DNA from: UMGS1649 sp045534225
GTDB lineage: Bacteria; Bacillota; Clostridia; TANB77; CAG-465
Direction: 5' to 3'
Length of the DNA stretch: 44,442 bases
NCBI GenBank assembly: GCA_045534225.1
Contig: JAZSJJ010000002.1
Span: forward strand, 1 to 44,442
Translations under genes and position numbers: made by a program
Shown here: one piece after another, positions 31,037 to 39,302 of the stretch
Layout: each line of letters opens with the position of its first letter
Numbering within the stretch: the stretch's first letter is position 1
The notes under the pieces: model-generated
What the model was told of the DNA's origin: nothing
The model's database searches: none
The model's input: only the letters and a program-made list of their open reading frames with translations

Positions 31037-32620
31037 TTATTTATTTTCCTCTAGATATTCATCATAAGTACATTTTCTGTCTTTATATGCACCTGGTGTT
31101 AAATCTATAATTCTATTAGCAACTGTTTGTACTAATTGGTGATCATAAGATCTAAATAAAAGTACACCTTTAAAGTTTTGCATTCCTTCGTTTAATGCAG
31201 TTATGCTTTCCATATCTAAATGGTTTGTAGGTTCATCTAAAAGTAATGCGTTTGCCCCAGATAGCATCATCTTAGTTAGCATACATCTTACTCTTTCTCC
31301 TCCAGATATTACTTTTGTTTTCTTTAAGCTTTCTTCACCACTGAATAACATTCTACCTAAGTATCCTCTTACAAAAGCATCTTCTTTTTCTCTAGAGTAT
31401 TGTCTTAACCAGTCTGTTAAATCTAAATCCCCTTGGAAGAATTCTATATTTTCTCTTGGGAAGTATGATGAAGTAACTGTTTGGCCCCATTTGAACTCAC
31501 CACTATCTGCTTCCATTTCTCCAGAAAGAATTGCAAATAACGCTGAGATTCCATTACTGTTTTCACCAACAAAAGCTATCTTGTCTTCTTTTGTCATTGT
31601 GAAAGATACGTTATCTAATACTTTAACTCCATCTATTGTTTTAGATAAGTTCTTAACTACAAGAACATCGTTACCAATATCTCTATCTGGCTTGAAGTCT
31701 ATAAATGGATATCTTCTGCTTGATGGTTTGATATCATCTAAGACTATCTTTTCTAACATTTTCTTTCTAGAGGTTGCTTGTTTAGATTTTGATGCGTTAG
31801 CACTAAATCTTGCTATGAAGTCTTGTAATTCTTTTATTCTATCTTCTTTCTTCTTATTAGCTTCTTTCATTTGTCTTTGAATTAATCTACTAGATTCATA
31901 CCAGAAATCATAGTTACCAACAAATAATTGTATCTTACCAAAGTCTATGTCTGCTATATGAGTACATACTTTATTTAAGAAATATCTATCGTGGGATACA
32001 ACTATAACTGTATTTTCAAAGTTAATTAAGAATTCTTCTAACCATTCTACTGCTGGTAAATCTAAGCCGTTTGTAGGTTCGTCAAGTAGTAATACATCTG
32101 GATTTCCAAATAATGCTTGTGCAAGAAGTACTTTAACCTTATCTTCTTCTTTTAAGTCTTTAACTAGTTTATCATGAAGCTCAGTAGCAACACCCAAACC
32201 ATTCAAAAGAATAGCGGCATCAGTTTCAGCATTCCATCCATCCATTTCTGCAAATTTAGCTTCTAACTTTCCTGCTAAGATTCCATCTTCATCAGTAAAG
32301 TCTTCTTTCATATATATTGCTTCTCTATCTTTCATAAGTTTGAAAAGCACTTGATTTCCCATAATAACTGTTTGTAATACTTGCTCATTATCATATAGGG
32401 TATGATCTTGTTTAAGTACTGAAAGTCTTTCTTGGTTTGGCATTACTACTTCACCATTAGTTGGTTCAATCTCACCAGATAAAATCTTTAAGAATGTAGA
32501 CTTACCTGCACCATTAGCACCAATAAGACCATAACAGTTACCTGCTACAAATTTAATATTAACATCTTCAAAAAGTACTCTTTTACCAAATCTAAGAGTA
32601 ACTCCGTTTGCCATTATCAT
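31037..32620 (-). CDS. ABC-F ribosome-associated ATPase
   Basis: 527 aa with two ABC domains and no membrane part. First P-loop GANGAGKST (about 35-43) and LLLDEPTNGLD; the P-loop of the second reads GENSNGIS instead of GxxGxGKS, so the second site is degenerate, yet its signature SGGERVR and LLLDEPTNHLD remain. The linker (about 245-310) has a charged helix (RQMKEANKKKEDRIKEL). The overall plan is YbiT/Uup-like (translation factor rather than clear antibiotic resistance). SD AAGGAGG and a promoter lie upstream. Confidence 0.88.
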   Translation of the reverse strand: MIMANGVTLRFGKRVLFEDVNIKFVAGNCYGLIGANGAGKSTFLKILSGEIEPTNGEVVMPNQERLSVLKQDHTLYDNEQVLQTVIMGNQVLFKLMKDREAIYMKEDFTDEDGILAGKLEAKFAEMDGWNAETDAAILLNGLGVATELHDKLVKDLKEEDKVKVLLAQALFGNPDVLLLDEPTNGLDLPAVEWLEEFLINFENTVIVVSHDRYFLNKVCTHIADIDFGKIQLFVGNYDFWYESSRLIQRQMKEANKKKEDRIKELQDFIARFSANASKSKQATSRKKMLEKIVLDDIKPSSRRYPFIDFKPDRDIGNDVLVVKNLSKTIDGVKVLDNVSFTMTKEDKIAFVGENSNGISALFAILSGEMEADSGEFKWGQTVTSSYFPRENIEFFQGDLDLTDWLRQYSREKEDAFVRGYLGRMLFSGEESLKKTKVISGGERVRCMLTKMMLSGANALLLDEPTNHLDMESITALNEGMQNFKGVLLFRSYDHQLVQTVANRIIDLTPGAYKDRKCTYDEYLEENK

Positions 32621-32650
32621 AATGTGGCCTCCTTTTAACCCTAATATTCT

Positions 32651-32678
32651 ACTATACTTTGGTAGAAAAGTAAAGCAA
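32651..32678 (-). promoter_or_regulatory. Promoter of the ABC-F gene
   Basis: TTGCTT, 16 nt, TATAGT, about 30 bp before the start codon; overlaps the tail of the upstream terminator. Confidence 0.55.
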
Positions 32679-32706
32679 AAAGTAGGTATTGTTACATACC
32701 TACTTT
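32679..32706 (-). terminator. Terminator of the HAD gene
   Basis: Perfect 11-bp stem AAAGTAGGTAT with a 6-nt loop, T-run on the minus strand; it includes the last codons of the HAD gene. Confidence 0.8.
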
Positions 32707-33345
32707 GAAAACTTTTGCTATGAAACGCTTAAACTTGCTCTTGTAATTATCTACAAGCAAGTATTTGCATCCAAGCTTCTTTGCTGGGCGAATATCATCA
32801 AAGATATTGTCTCCTACAACAAGAATTTCTTCGGGATCAAGGTCATTCATCATCATGACAGTTTTATACGCATAAATCTTCTTTTTAGATTTAACGCAAT
32901 AGATGTCTTCCTTTTTTATACCAAATTTTTCAATGTTGTAGTTCTGGCTGTTGATGGTTACAAAACACACTTTTTTAGACCTGCCCACTTCTTCCAAAAA
33001 CTCTCTGACGCCCTTAAACGTAATAACCTTATCGTTATAAAAGCTATCATACAGCTCACGGAATTCACTGATGCTTTTTCCAAGAATAATTGCATAAAGT
33101 CCAAGTAAAAATTCTTGTCTGTCTCTATTCGTAGAAAGAATTCCACTTTTTACAAACCACATTGCAATTCTATCCAAGAAAAAAACGAATTTCCTTCTTA
33201 ACTTCTTTCCCCGATTAAACCCGTTTACAACTACTTGTAATGCTGTTTGGTGTTCCTTTACCAAATCCTTTATGGTTCCGTCTATGTCTAGTACTACATA
33301 CGATGCATCAGTAGCCATAATAGCTTCTTTTAGTTTTTCTACCAT
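32692..33345 (-). CDS. HAD-superfamily hydrolase
   Basis: 217 aa. Motif I is VVLDIDGTIKD (about 17-27), with the two Asp separated by Ile; motif II is VCFVTINSQN; motif III/IV is ILVVGDNIFDDIRPAKKLG. A helical cap (about 30-110) marks a C1-type HAD phosphatase. The substrate cannot be told; the RAAKKLG-like end resembles PGP/YjjG-type nucleotidases. GC is higher than the flanking genes, and it forms its own unit with promoter and terminator. Confidence 0.85.
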   Translation of the reverse strand: MVEKLKEAIMATDASYVVLDIDGTIKDLVKEHQTALQVVVNGFNRGKKLRRKFVFFLDRIAMWFVKSGILSTNRDRQEFLLGLYAIILGKSISEFRELYDSFYNDKVITFKGVREFLEEVGRSKKVCFVTINSQNYNIEKFGIKKEDIYCVKSKKKIYAYKTVMMMNDLDPEEILVVGDNIFDDIRPAKKLGCKYLLVDNYKSKFKRFIAKVFKVGM

Positions 33346-33400
33346 ATTCGTTCTCCTTTAATAATTATTTTTAGGCCACATAGTATTTGCTAAGAACAAT

Positions 33401-33429
33401 ATTGTAGCATAAAACAAGAGATTTTTCAA
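33401..33429 (-). promoter_or_regulatory. Promoter of the HAD gene
   Basis: TTGAAA, 17 nt, TACAAT, about 55 bp before the start codon. Confidence 0.7.
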
Positions 33430-33448
33430 GTTTAGTAAAATGCATAAA

Positions 33449-33472
33449 AAAAGAAGTGGTTTCCCACTTCTT
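33449..33472 (-). terminator. Terminator of the BIG2 pilin gene
   Basis: AAGAAGTGG / CCACTTCTT stem with a 4-nt loop and T-run on the minus strand. Confidence 0.8.
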
Positions 33473-33486
33473 TTAATTTATTGTAT

Positions 33487-35046
33487 TTATGCTGGGTTAG
33501 TTCCCATTGGAACATATATATATCCATCATTACTATAAGAATAACTTGAATAAGCTCCAAAAAGCATACTTCCTTCTACCATCATGCCAGAGACAAAACC
33601 CGCTGGCGATTGTATACCAGTGCCCTGCCAAGTTGCTTTTAAATATCCGTTTTCTATCGTAAATAACCATTCCTCACCATAAGTATCATATATTGTTAGT
33701 CCACTACCTACAATTTCACTCCATGTAGAATTCGCATCAGCCGTCATTAGATAACTTCCGTCTGTCAACCAAATTCTACGCTCTACATTATTACTTTCTT
33801 GCTTTATAGCATTTGCTATAAACCAATTATAGAATTCTTCTGATACAGATTGTGGTGTAGAACCAAAATCTACAGTTCTATATGCTGTTGCTGCCCAATA
33901 TGGATCTTCACCAACATTATTTAATTGTGATGAGTTAAAAGCCATCGTCGATGTATTTGTTGATGTTATATAAGTCAGATATCCTTCATTGCCCGAATTT
34001 CCACTTGGCAATGTCCATGTATTATTAACCGCCATCATTTTAGCATATGAATTACCGTTTGAGGTGAAATTTATAATTTGTGTCATTTCTGGTACCGTTG
34101 TTCCTCTTAATATTTCAGCATTAAATTCCCACTTTCCACTTAACTCATATATTGTTGGTTCATTTTCAGTTACAACTACTGTACATGTTGCCGTTGCACT
34201 TCCAGATTTAGCAGTAATAATTGTTGTTCCTCCTGCTTTTATTGTGATTGTTGCTACATTTCCGCTAGCAGATACAGTTGCTACATTTGTATTTGATGAC
34301 GTCCATACAAGTGAGCCTGTTATATTTGATGTTGTTGCTGTTATAGTTTCTGTTGCTGTCGTTCCCGCATCTATCGTTTTAGATATTGTTGTTTTATTAA
34401 ATGTTATTATTGGTGTTGCTACTGCTCCTGTTACCGTTACTCTAAAACTTTCTTTTGCACTTCCATATGTAGCTGTTATGTCTGCAACACCAGGATTCTT
34501 TAATGTTACTGTTGCCTTAGTGTTATTTCCTGATACTGTTGCTACGGTGGCATTTGACGTTGTCCAAGAAATGTCACCTATTACATTTTCAGTTGAGACA
34601 CTAACTTCTCTAGTTACAGAACCACTCGTTACATCTCCAGATACACTTGTTGAACTTAAAGCAATTGTTGCATTTGGTGTTCCTAAAGAAATTATTATAT
34701 TAGATTCACCATCTTGCAATAGATTTGCAACCATGCCTGTTTTTGTTACAACTGTTGTACTATCGTCTGGATTTGTTTGTTCACCAGTTTCTAATATTCC
34801 TTTGCTTCTTAATTCTTCTATATAGTCTGCTACTGTTATTTCTCCAAAATTATTTGCTAACATTCCATTTTTTACTGATTGTAATCTTTCATATTCTTGC
34901 ATATAGTTTTGCTTAGTTACAGTACTTTTCGAACGTCCTATTATACCACTATCTTCTAATGAAATTATTGCTGTTGCAGCTAAAATTGCCATTACAAGTA
35001 TTGTTATACTAAGAACTATCATGCTCACGCCATTTTTTCTATTCAT
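33487..35046 (-). CDS. Pilin-like protein with two BIG2 immunoglobulin-like domains
   Basis: 519 aa. The leader MNRKNG and helix VSMIVLSITILVMAILAATA form a class III signal (Ile/Val in place of Glu5), followed by a helical segment (50-95, YIEELRSKGILETGEQ). Two tandem BIG2 domains at about 125-210 and 212-295 show the family pattern (ISWTTSNATVATVSG; LVWTSSNTNVATVSA). The C-terminal 220 residues (WEFNAEILRG..., IWLTDGSYLM) form an additional domain of unknown type. It is an orphan, far from the pil operon, with its own terminator. A tip adhesin or large minor pilin is inferred. Confidence 0.8.
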   Translation of the reverse strand: MNRKNGVSMIVLSITILVMAILAATAIISLEDSGIIGRSKSTVTKQNYMQEYERLQSVKNGMLANNFGEITVADYIEELRSKGILETGEQTNPDDSTTVVTKTGMVANLLQDGESNIIISLGTPNATIALSSTSVSGDVTSGSVTREVSVSTENVIGDISWTTSNATVATVSGNNTKATVTLKNPGVADITATYGSAKESFRVTVTGAVATPIITFNKTTISKTIDAGTTATETITATTSNITGSLVWTSSNTNVATVSASGNVATITIKAGGTTIITAKSGSATATCTVVVTENEPTIYELSGKWEFNAEILRGTTVPEMTQIINFTSNGNSYAKMMAVNNTWTLPSGNSGNEGYLTYITSTNTSTMAFNSSQLNNVGEDPYWAATAYRTVDFGSTPQSVSEEFYNWFIANAIKQESNNVERRIWLTDGSYLMTADANSTWSEIVGSGLTIYDTYGEEWLFTIENGYLKATWQGTGIQSPAGFVSGMMVEGSMLFGAYSSYSYSNDGYIYVPMGTNPA

Positions 35047-35150
35047 ATTCTCTACCTCTTAATATACAACTAGTTTATTATATATTTTTATATAATTCAA
35101 GTAATTGTTATTATTAGTTGGTTTTTATATCTATTTTTTTATTTCATTTG

Positions 35151-35179
35151 TTGACTTATGTAAAAAATAATGTTAATAT
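35151..35179 (+). promoter_or_regulatory. Promoter of tRNA-Cys
   Basis: TTGACT, 17 nt, TAATAT, 64 bp before the tRNA. Confidence 0.65.
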
Positions 35180-35243
35180 ATATACATGCGATTTTGAAAA
35201 ATATATGCATATTATATATAAACTATTAATACAATATATTAAT

Positions 35244-35317
35244 GGCGCTATAGCCAAGTGGTAAGGCACGAGTCTGCAAAACTCTGATCCCCGGTTCAAA
35301 TCCGGGTGGCGCCTCCA
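35244..35317 (+). tRNA. tRNA-Cys (anticodon GCA)
   Basis: Acceptor GGCGCTA / TGGCGCC, D-arm GCCAAGTGGTAAGGC, anticodon arm GAGTC-TGCAAA-ACTC with GCA, T-arm CCCGGTTCAAATCCGGG, discriminator T and encoded CCA. 74 nt. Confidence 0.97.
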
Positions 35318-35321
35318 AATT

Positions 35322-35353
35322 AAGAGCAAGATATCCACATCTTGCTCTTTTTA
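35322..35353 (+). terminator. Terminator of tRNA-Cys
   Basis: Perfect 11-bp stem AAGAGCAAGAT / ATCTTGCTCTT with a 6-nt loop and five T, 4 bp after the tRNA. Confidence 0.9.
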
Positions 35354-35419
35354 TTTAATTTGTATATTACTTTATCCACATCATCTACATCACACGTGTT
35401 TTTATTGTTTACATAATAT

Positions 35420-35448
35420 TTGACTTTTGCTCTCATTTTTGGTATAAT
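35420..35448 (+). promoter_or_regulatory. Promoter of the 103-aa unknown gene
   Basis: TTGACT, 17 nt, TATAAT: near-perfect sigma-A sequence 50 bp before the start codon. Confidence 0.8.
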
Positions 35449-35498
35449 TATTGTGCATTGAATTTATGCCTTAAAAATAATTTTTTAGGAGTGATAAT

Positions 35499-35810
35499 AT
35501 GTTAGTAGGTAATGTATACTATGTAACATCTTGTTACAATGAAACAAAATTTAAAGCACTTTTGGAAAAACAACTTTCCAAAAACGCTGCATCTTTACCT
35601 GGCACTGAGCTTGTTGAGCAAGCAATCGCCGCATTTCTTGCGTGCGAAGATCAGAGTGTATCCGATAATGCAATGACCACCTTCAAGCAAAATCTCAAAA
35701 CAATTGAGTATAAAGATCATCGCAAATATTTCGGAGACGAAGTTGTTGGTAACCCACTTGATGCAGTAAAAGCCTATAACCAACTGGTTGTAATGTACAT
35801 GTTAAGTTAA
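35499..35810 (+). CDS. Hypothetical 103-aa protein
   Basis: Soluble, mostly helical: GNVYYVTSCYNETKFKALLE, LPGTELVEQAIAAFLACED and NPLDAVKAYNQLVVMYMLS. No motif or family is recognised. It is a monocistronic unit with a strong promoter, SD TTAGGAG and a strong terminator. The codons use C and G more than the neighbours, like the other higher-GC units in this window. High expression is likely from the promoter. Confidence 0.65.
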   Translation: MLVGNVYYVTSCYNETKFKALLEKQLSKNAASLPGTELVEQAIAAFLACEDQSVSDNAMTTFKQNLKTIEYKDHRKYFGDEVVGNPLDAVKAYNQLVVMYMLS

Positions 35811-35850
35811 AAAAAGAAACAGTCTAGGAATGCCTAGGCTGTTTCTTTTT
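35811..35850. terminator. Bidirectional terminator
   Basis: 18-bp stem AAAAAGAAACAGTCTAGG (one wobble) with loop AATG and T-runs both ways; it contains the last codons of the convergent minus-strand gene. Confidence 0.9.
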
Positions 35851-36172
35851 TACTTTCTATTTCTTCTACTTTTTCTTCTAACACTTTTGCTTTACTTTCC
35901 ATTTGGCCACTTACTAATAATATTTCTTCATTTAACAAAAGCATTATCTTATATAAATCCTCATCATCAACAGTTGGAATTATTTCTTCATTTTCTTTTA
36001 TTCTGTTGTAAAGAGCCATTATTCTTTCTTTTTCTTTTCTTATTCTATCTTGTTTCTCTTCGTCTGTTTCTTTTTTCATCCTTAGCTCATTTTTAGAAAA
36101 AAGAGCTTTTATTTTATTTTTTATTTTAGTAAATATATTATCTTTATATTCTACCATACTAATATTCTTCAT
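35834..36172 (-). CDS. Coiled-coil protein of unknown function
   Basis: 112 aa: a basic amphipathic start (DNIFTKIKNKIKALFSK), a charged coiled coil (30-65, ETDEEKQDRIRKEKERI), then ENEEIIPTVDDEDLYKIMLLLNEEILLVSG and a second acidic coil. Soluble, no metal or catalytic motif. It lies 3 bp after the 534-aa gene and is probably its partner. No family is recognised. Confidence 0.6.
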   Translation of the reverse strand: MKNISMVEYKDNIFTKIKNKIKALFSKNELRMKKETDEEKQDRIRKEKERIMALYNRIKENEEIIPTVDDEDLYKIMLLLNEEILLVSGQMESKAKVLEEKVEEIESKKETA

Positions 36173-36175
36173 TCG

Positions 36176-37780
36176 TTACTCTCCATACATATTTCTTATT
36201 TCATTACTTAGTTCTTCTCTCTTTTTTCTATTTGTTGCTATTTCTAATTCGCATTGTTCTACACTTAAAGCTTGAGCAGATGCTTCTAATTCTTCTATTT
36301 CTTTTTTCATTTCTTTTAGAGTTTTAATTTGTTTCATTACAACCATAGAAATTGAACCTGTCATCTTACCTGATATAGCTTGGTCGACTTCAGCTCTTAT
36401 TTCTATAACTCTACTTCTTAATTCTTCTACTCTTGCTTGTTCTGCTTTTGCTTTTTCAAGGGCTGCTTGAAGTCCTTCATAAGCAGTGTCTAGTTCTTCC
36501 ATTTCTTTGAAAACAACTTCCATTGTTCTCTCTTCTGGCGCACCGTCTTCTACTACTGGTTCATATATTGAGCCTGCAGCTTCAGCTACCCCTTCTGACA
36601 CTTCTACAGCGGGTTCAACATCCGTTACTTCATTTGTTGTTGGCGAAGCTTCTCCCTCTTCAGGTTCTTCTAGTTCTTCTGGTGTAACCACATCTTTTTC
36701 AACAGTTGCTCTACTTGTTTTATCTATTGTTCTAGATAATCTATCATAATATGTAGCGCCTCTATGATAAACTCTACTTATTAGCTTACTTCCTGTTTGT
36801 CCCATTTCAACAAGTTGTCCTCTTGTCATCTCTTCTATATTAAGTTCTATATCCCTGTTAACTATTATTGTAGAGCTACCATAAGCTGGTCTTGGTTCTG
36901 TTTCACCTTCAACTTTTGGCTCATAGAATTTTTCTACTATAAGGATATTCATACTAGGTACATCTAGAACTACACTTCCCTCAAAGGCGCTTAGACCTAT
37001 ATATGCATGTTCTATTTGATAATGCTCTTTTAAGTATTTTAATCTCTTATCTGGAGAAAGTTCAGCTATATATTCACGTTCGTGTTCAGTAGATACTTTT
37101 CTTTCTGAATCTGTTCTTCTTCTAGTTCCACCTTTTTTAGTTATAGCATCAAAATCTCCATCTAATAATTGTTGGGTGTCTATAGGGCTAAAGTATGTTA
37201 AGAATGCATCTATAGATTTTTCCTTAGAAGATACTGTTCTAAGAGCCGCTTCTAATTCTTCTCTTTCGGCGTCTGTTAGGTCTTGTCCCATATTAGCTTT
37301 ACAGTCTAGTTCACCTATTCTTGCTTTATGGTATACAGTATCTGTTTCATCTCTACCCATTTTTCTAATGAATTTTTCTTTTTTATTTCTTCCGTTCTCA
37401 ACAATTACTTCATAATATCTTTGAGCTTTAGCATAATTGCCTTGCTCTTGGTAATATCTTGCAAGTCTTAATATTTTATCTCTATGCTTAACAAGTGTAA
37501 CATTTATATCTACTTTTTCTATATATCTTTCTATTCCCTCAATTGTATCTAAATCTTCTTGTTGTTCATAACTTCTAGCTTCATCATACTCTTTATCTAA
37601 AAGAGCTCCACTTAAAACTCTTTTTACAGCAGGATTAACTGATACCAATTCATCTACAAAGCTAGAATCTAACAAATCTTCATAAGGAACATTCGCTCTT
37701 AAATATTCTTGTAATTCACTTGGACGTGTTAATTTTTTGATCTCTTTTAATATCTTACTTTTTTGTGAATCCGATTCCAT
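36176..37780 (-). CDS. Large coiled-coil/TPR-like protein of unknown function
   Basis: 534 aa, soluble, acidic. Residues 1-70 are helical (ELQEYLRANVPYEDLL). About 95-150 has a TPR-like pair (ILRLARYYQEQGNYAKAQRYYEVIVENG). About 225-355 is a mixed alpha/beta domain (YIGLSAFEGSVVLDVPSMNIL, GSSTIIVNRDIELNIEEM). About 370-425 is a Glu/Pro-rich linker, and about 430-534 a long coiled coil ending in EEL. No enzyme motif. It is first in a two-gene unit with the coiled-coil protein downstream. A scaffold or cell-envelope role is only a guess. Confidence 0.6.
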   Translation of the reverse strand: MESDSQKSKILKEIKKLTRPSELQEYLRANVPYEDLLDSSFVDELVSVNPAVKRVLSGALLDKEYDEARSYEQQEDLDTIEGIERYIEKVDINVTLVKHRDKILRLARYYQEQGNYAKAQRYYEVIVENGRNKKEKFIRKMGRDETDTVYHKARIGELDCKANMGQDLTDAEREELEAALRTVSSKEKSIDAFLTYFSPIDTQQLLDGDFDAITKKGGTRRRTDSERKVSTEHEREYIAELSPDKRLKYLKEHYQIEHAYIGLSAFEGSVVLDVPSMNILIVEKFYEPKVEGETEPRPAYGSSTIIVNRDIELNIEEMTRGQLVEMGQTGSKLISRVYHRGATYYDRLSRTIDKTSRATVEKDVVTPEELEEPEEGEASPTTNEVTDVEPAVEVSEGVAEAAGSIYEPVVEDGAPEERTMEVVFKEMEELDTAYEGLQAALEKAKAEQARVEELRSRVIEIRAEVDQAISGKMTGSISMVVMKQIKTLKEMKKEIEELEASAQALSVEQCELEIATNRKKREELSNEIRNMYGE

Positions 37781-37834
37781 ACTTTCACCTCATAAAACGA
37801 TTATATAATATACATTTTATTATTGCAAGATTTT

Positions 37835-38698
37835 TTATTTTAACTTTACCACTGTTGCAAAGCAACCGTAGTCTTCCTCTTTATGCATCGTTTTATATCT
37901 AAACGAATAGAAATCTTCATTGTTACAGCATGTACAAATCTCTGCAAAATGGATATTTTCTTCTTTTACTCCCTCTTTAACAAAATCTTTAGTTATTACA
38001 TACTTAAGATCAACATGAAATCTTTTAGGATTTTCTTTTTCATAATATATGTAATTTTCTTCATCCTTCCAAATGTTTGTAAAGTTTTCTTTGAAGCTTT
38101 CTTCTTCGCTAGAAAAACAGCATTGACCTATAGCTGGCCCCACACAGATAATTACATCTTCAGGTTTTGTTCCAAATTGCTCTTTAAGCTTAGTTAATGC
38201 AACAACATATATTCTTTTAATTGTACCTTTCCAACCACTATGTACATTTGCAACTACATTATGTACTGGATCATAAATTACTATTGGGTTACAATCTGCT
38301 GTAGTTACTAATGTCGCTAATTTATCCCTATCTGTTATATATCCATCTACTTCATATGAATTTAACTTTGGATATGCAAATTCATCTATATTGTTTTCGT
38401 TTAAGTATATAACAGTATCCGTGTGTGCTTGTGAACCTTTACATATATGTTCTAAATCTGTATCCACTAGTTTACCTATTCTTGTAACATTTTCAAATAC
38501 ATTTTCCACTTTATCCGTTCCGGCTGCTCTAACATTAAGAGAATTAAATACGCCGTTACTTACTCCACCGTGTCTTAATGTAACTATTACATCTATCTTA
38601 TCTTTATATTTTTCTAAAGACTTAAATCTTAAATATTCTATTTTACTTTCTTCATCCTTTATATGCTCTACTTCATTATTTGTATAATTTTTAGACAT
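37835..38698 (-). CDS. pgeF: Peptidoglycan editing factor PgeF (YfiH/LACC1 family)
   Basis: 287 aa, slightly longer than usual at the N-terminus (about 30 extra charged residues). Metal-binding motifs of the family are intact: LVTTADCNPIVIYDP (Cys), VVANVHSGWKGT (His) and VGPAIGQCCFSS (Cys). YfiH/PgeF proteins prevent wrong amino acids entering peptidoglycan precursors in E. coli, and relatives act as purine nucleoside phosphorylases. SD AGAGGTGG is near the ATG. Divergent from the spoVA operon. Confidence 0.9.
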   Translation of the reverse strand: MSKNYTNNEVEHIKDEESKIEYLRFKSLEKYKDKIDVIVTLRHGGVSNGVFNSLNVRAAGTDKVENVFENVTRIGKLVDTDLEHICKGSQAHTDTVIYLNENNIDEFAYPKLNSYEVDGYITDRDKLATLVTTADCNPIVIYDPVHNVVANVHSGWKGTIKRIYVVALTKLKEQFGTKPEDVIICVGPAIGQCCFSSEEESFKENFTNIWKDEENYIYYEKENPKRFHVDLKYVITKDFVKEGVKEENIHFAEICTCCNNEDFYSFRYKTMHKEEDYGCFATVVKLK

Positions 38699-38823
38699 AT
38701 TCCACCTCTTATTTATATTTACAATTTTATTCTTTCAGTTATTTTTTATGTATTTTAGTATATCTTACTAAAAAAATGTTATATTTGCAAATATTGTACA
38801 AATAATATTCTTGGTGATTTTAT

Positions 38824-39285
38824 ATGAATTATACAAAAATGGGGATGAACGAAAAAGAATATACAAAGTATGTTGAAAACAGAGCAGAAAAAAGTTCATT
38901 ATTAATGAACTGTATTATTGCATTTATTATTGGTGGTCTAATTTGTGTAATTGGTCAAATTATTACAGATATTGCTATGTTTTATGGTTTAGAAAAAAAG
39001 ATTGCTTCTTCTGTATCTACTATTTCTTTAATATTTATTGGTGCACTACTTACCACCCTTAAGCTTTACCAAGTTATTGGTAAATTTGCCGGTGCTGGTT
39101 CTATTGTACCAATAACAGGTTTCTCTAATTCTATCGTATCTCCTGCAATAGAATACAAATCTGAAGGGTTAGTTTTAGGTATTGGTGCTAATATGTTTAA
39201 AGTTGCAGGCCCTGTACTTGTTTATGGTATATGTGCTTCTGTAGTGTATGGATTAATATACTACATGACCAAAATATTCTTTTAG
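38824..39285 (+). CDS. spoVAC: Stage V sporulation protein AC
   Basis: 153 aa with four or five membrane helices. Typical motifs: LLMNCIIAFIIGGLICVIGQI and AGAGSIVPITGFSNSIVSPAIEYKSEGLVLGIGANMFKVAGPVLVYG, as in SpoVAC/SpoVAEb. It forms the dipicolinic acid channel of the spore inner membrane, releasing DPA in germination. SD GGTGA precedes the ATG. In Bacillus it is read by sigma-G; no clear sigma-G site is visible in the 125-bp divergent gap. Confidence 0.95.
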   Translation: MNYTKMGMNEKEYTKYVENRAEKSSLLMNCIIAFIIGGLICVIGQIITDIAMFYGLEKKIASSVSTISLIFIGALLTTLKLYQVIGKFAGAGSIVPITGFSNSIVSPAIEYKSEGLVLGIGANMFKVAGPVLVYGICASVVYGLIYYMTKIFF

Positions 39286-39302
39286 AAAGTTGGTGGTATT
39301 AT

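Noticed and set aside
33989..34825. Long plus-strand frame opposite the BIG2 pilin
   Set aside because: Mirror of Thr/Val-rich beta repeats on the minus strand; no SD and no protein-like features.
38699..38823. Sigma-G promoter of the spoVA operon
   Set aside because: No -35/-10 pair with the right spacing matches the sigma-G pattern well; AT-rich DNA gives many partial hits.
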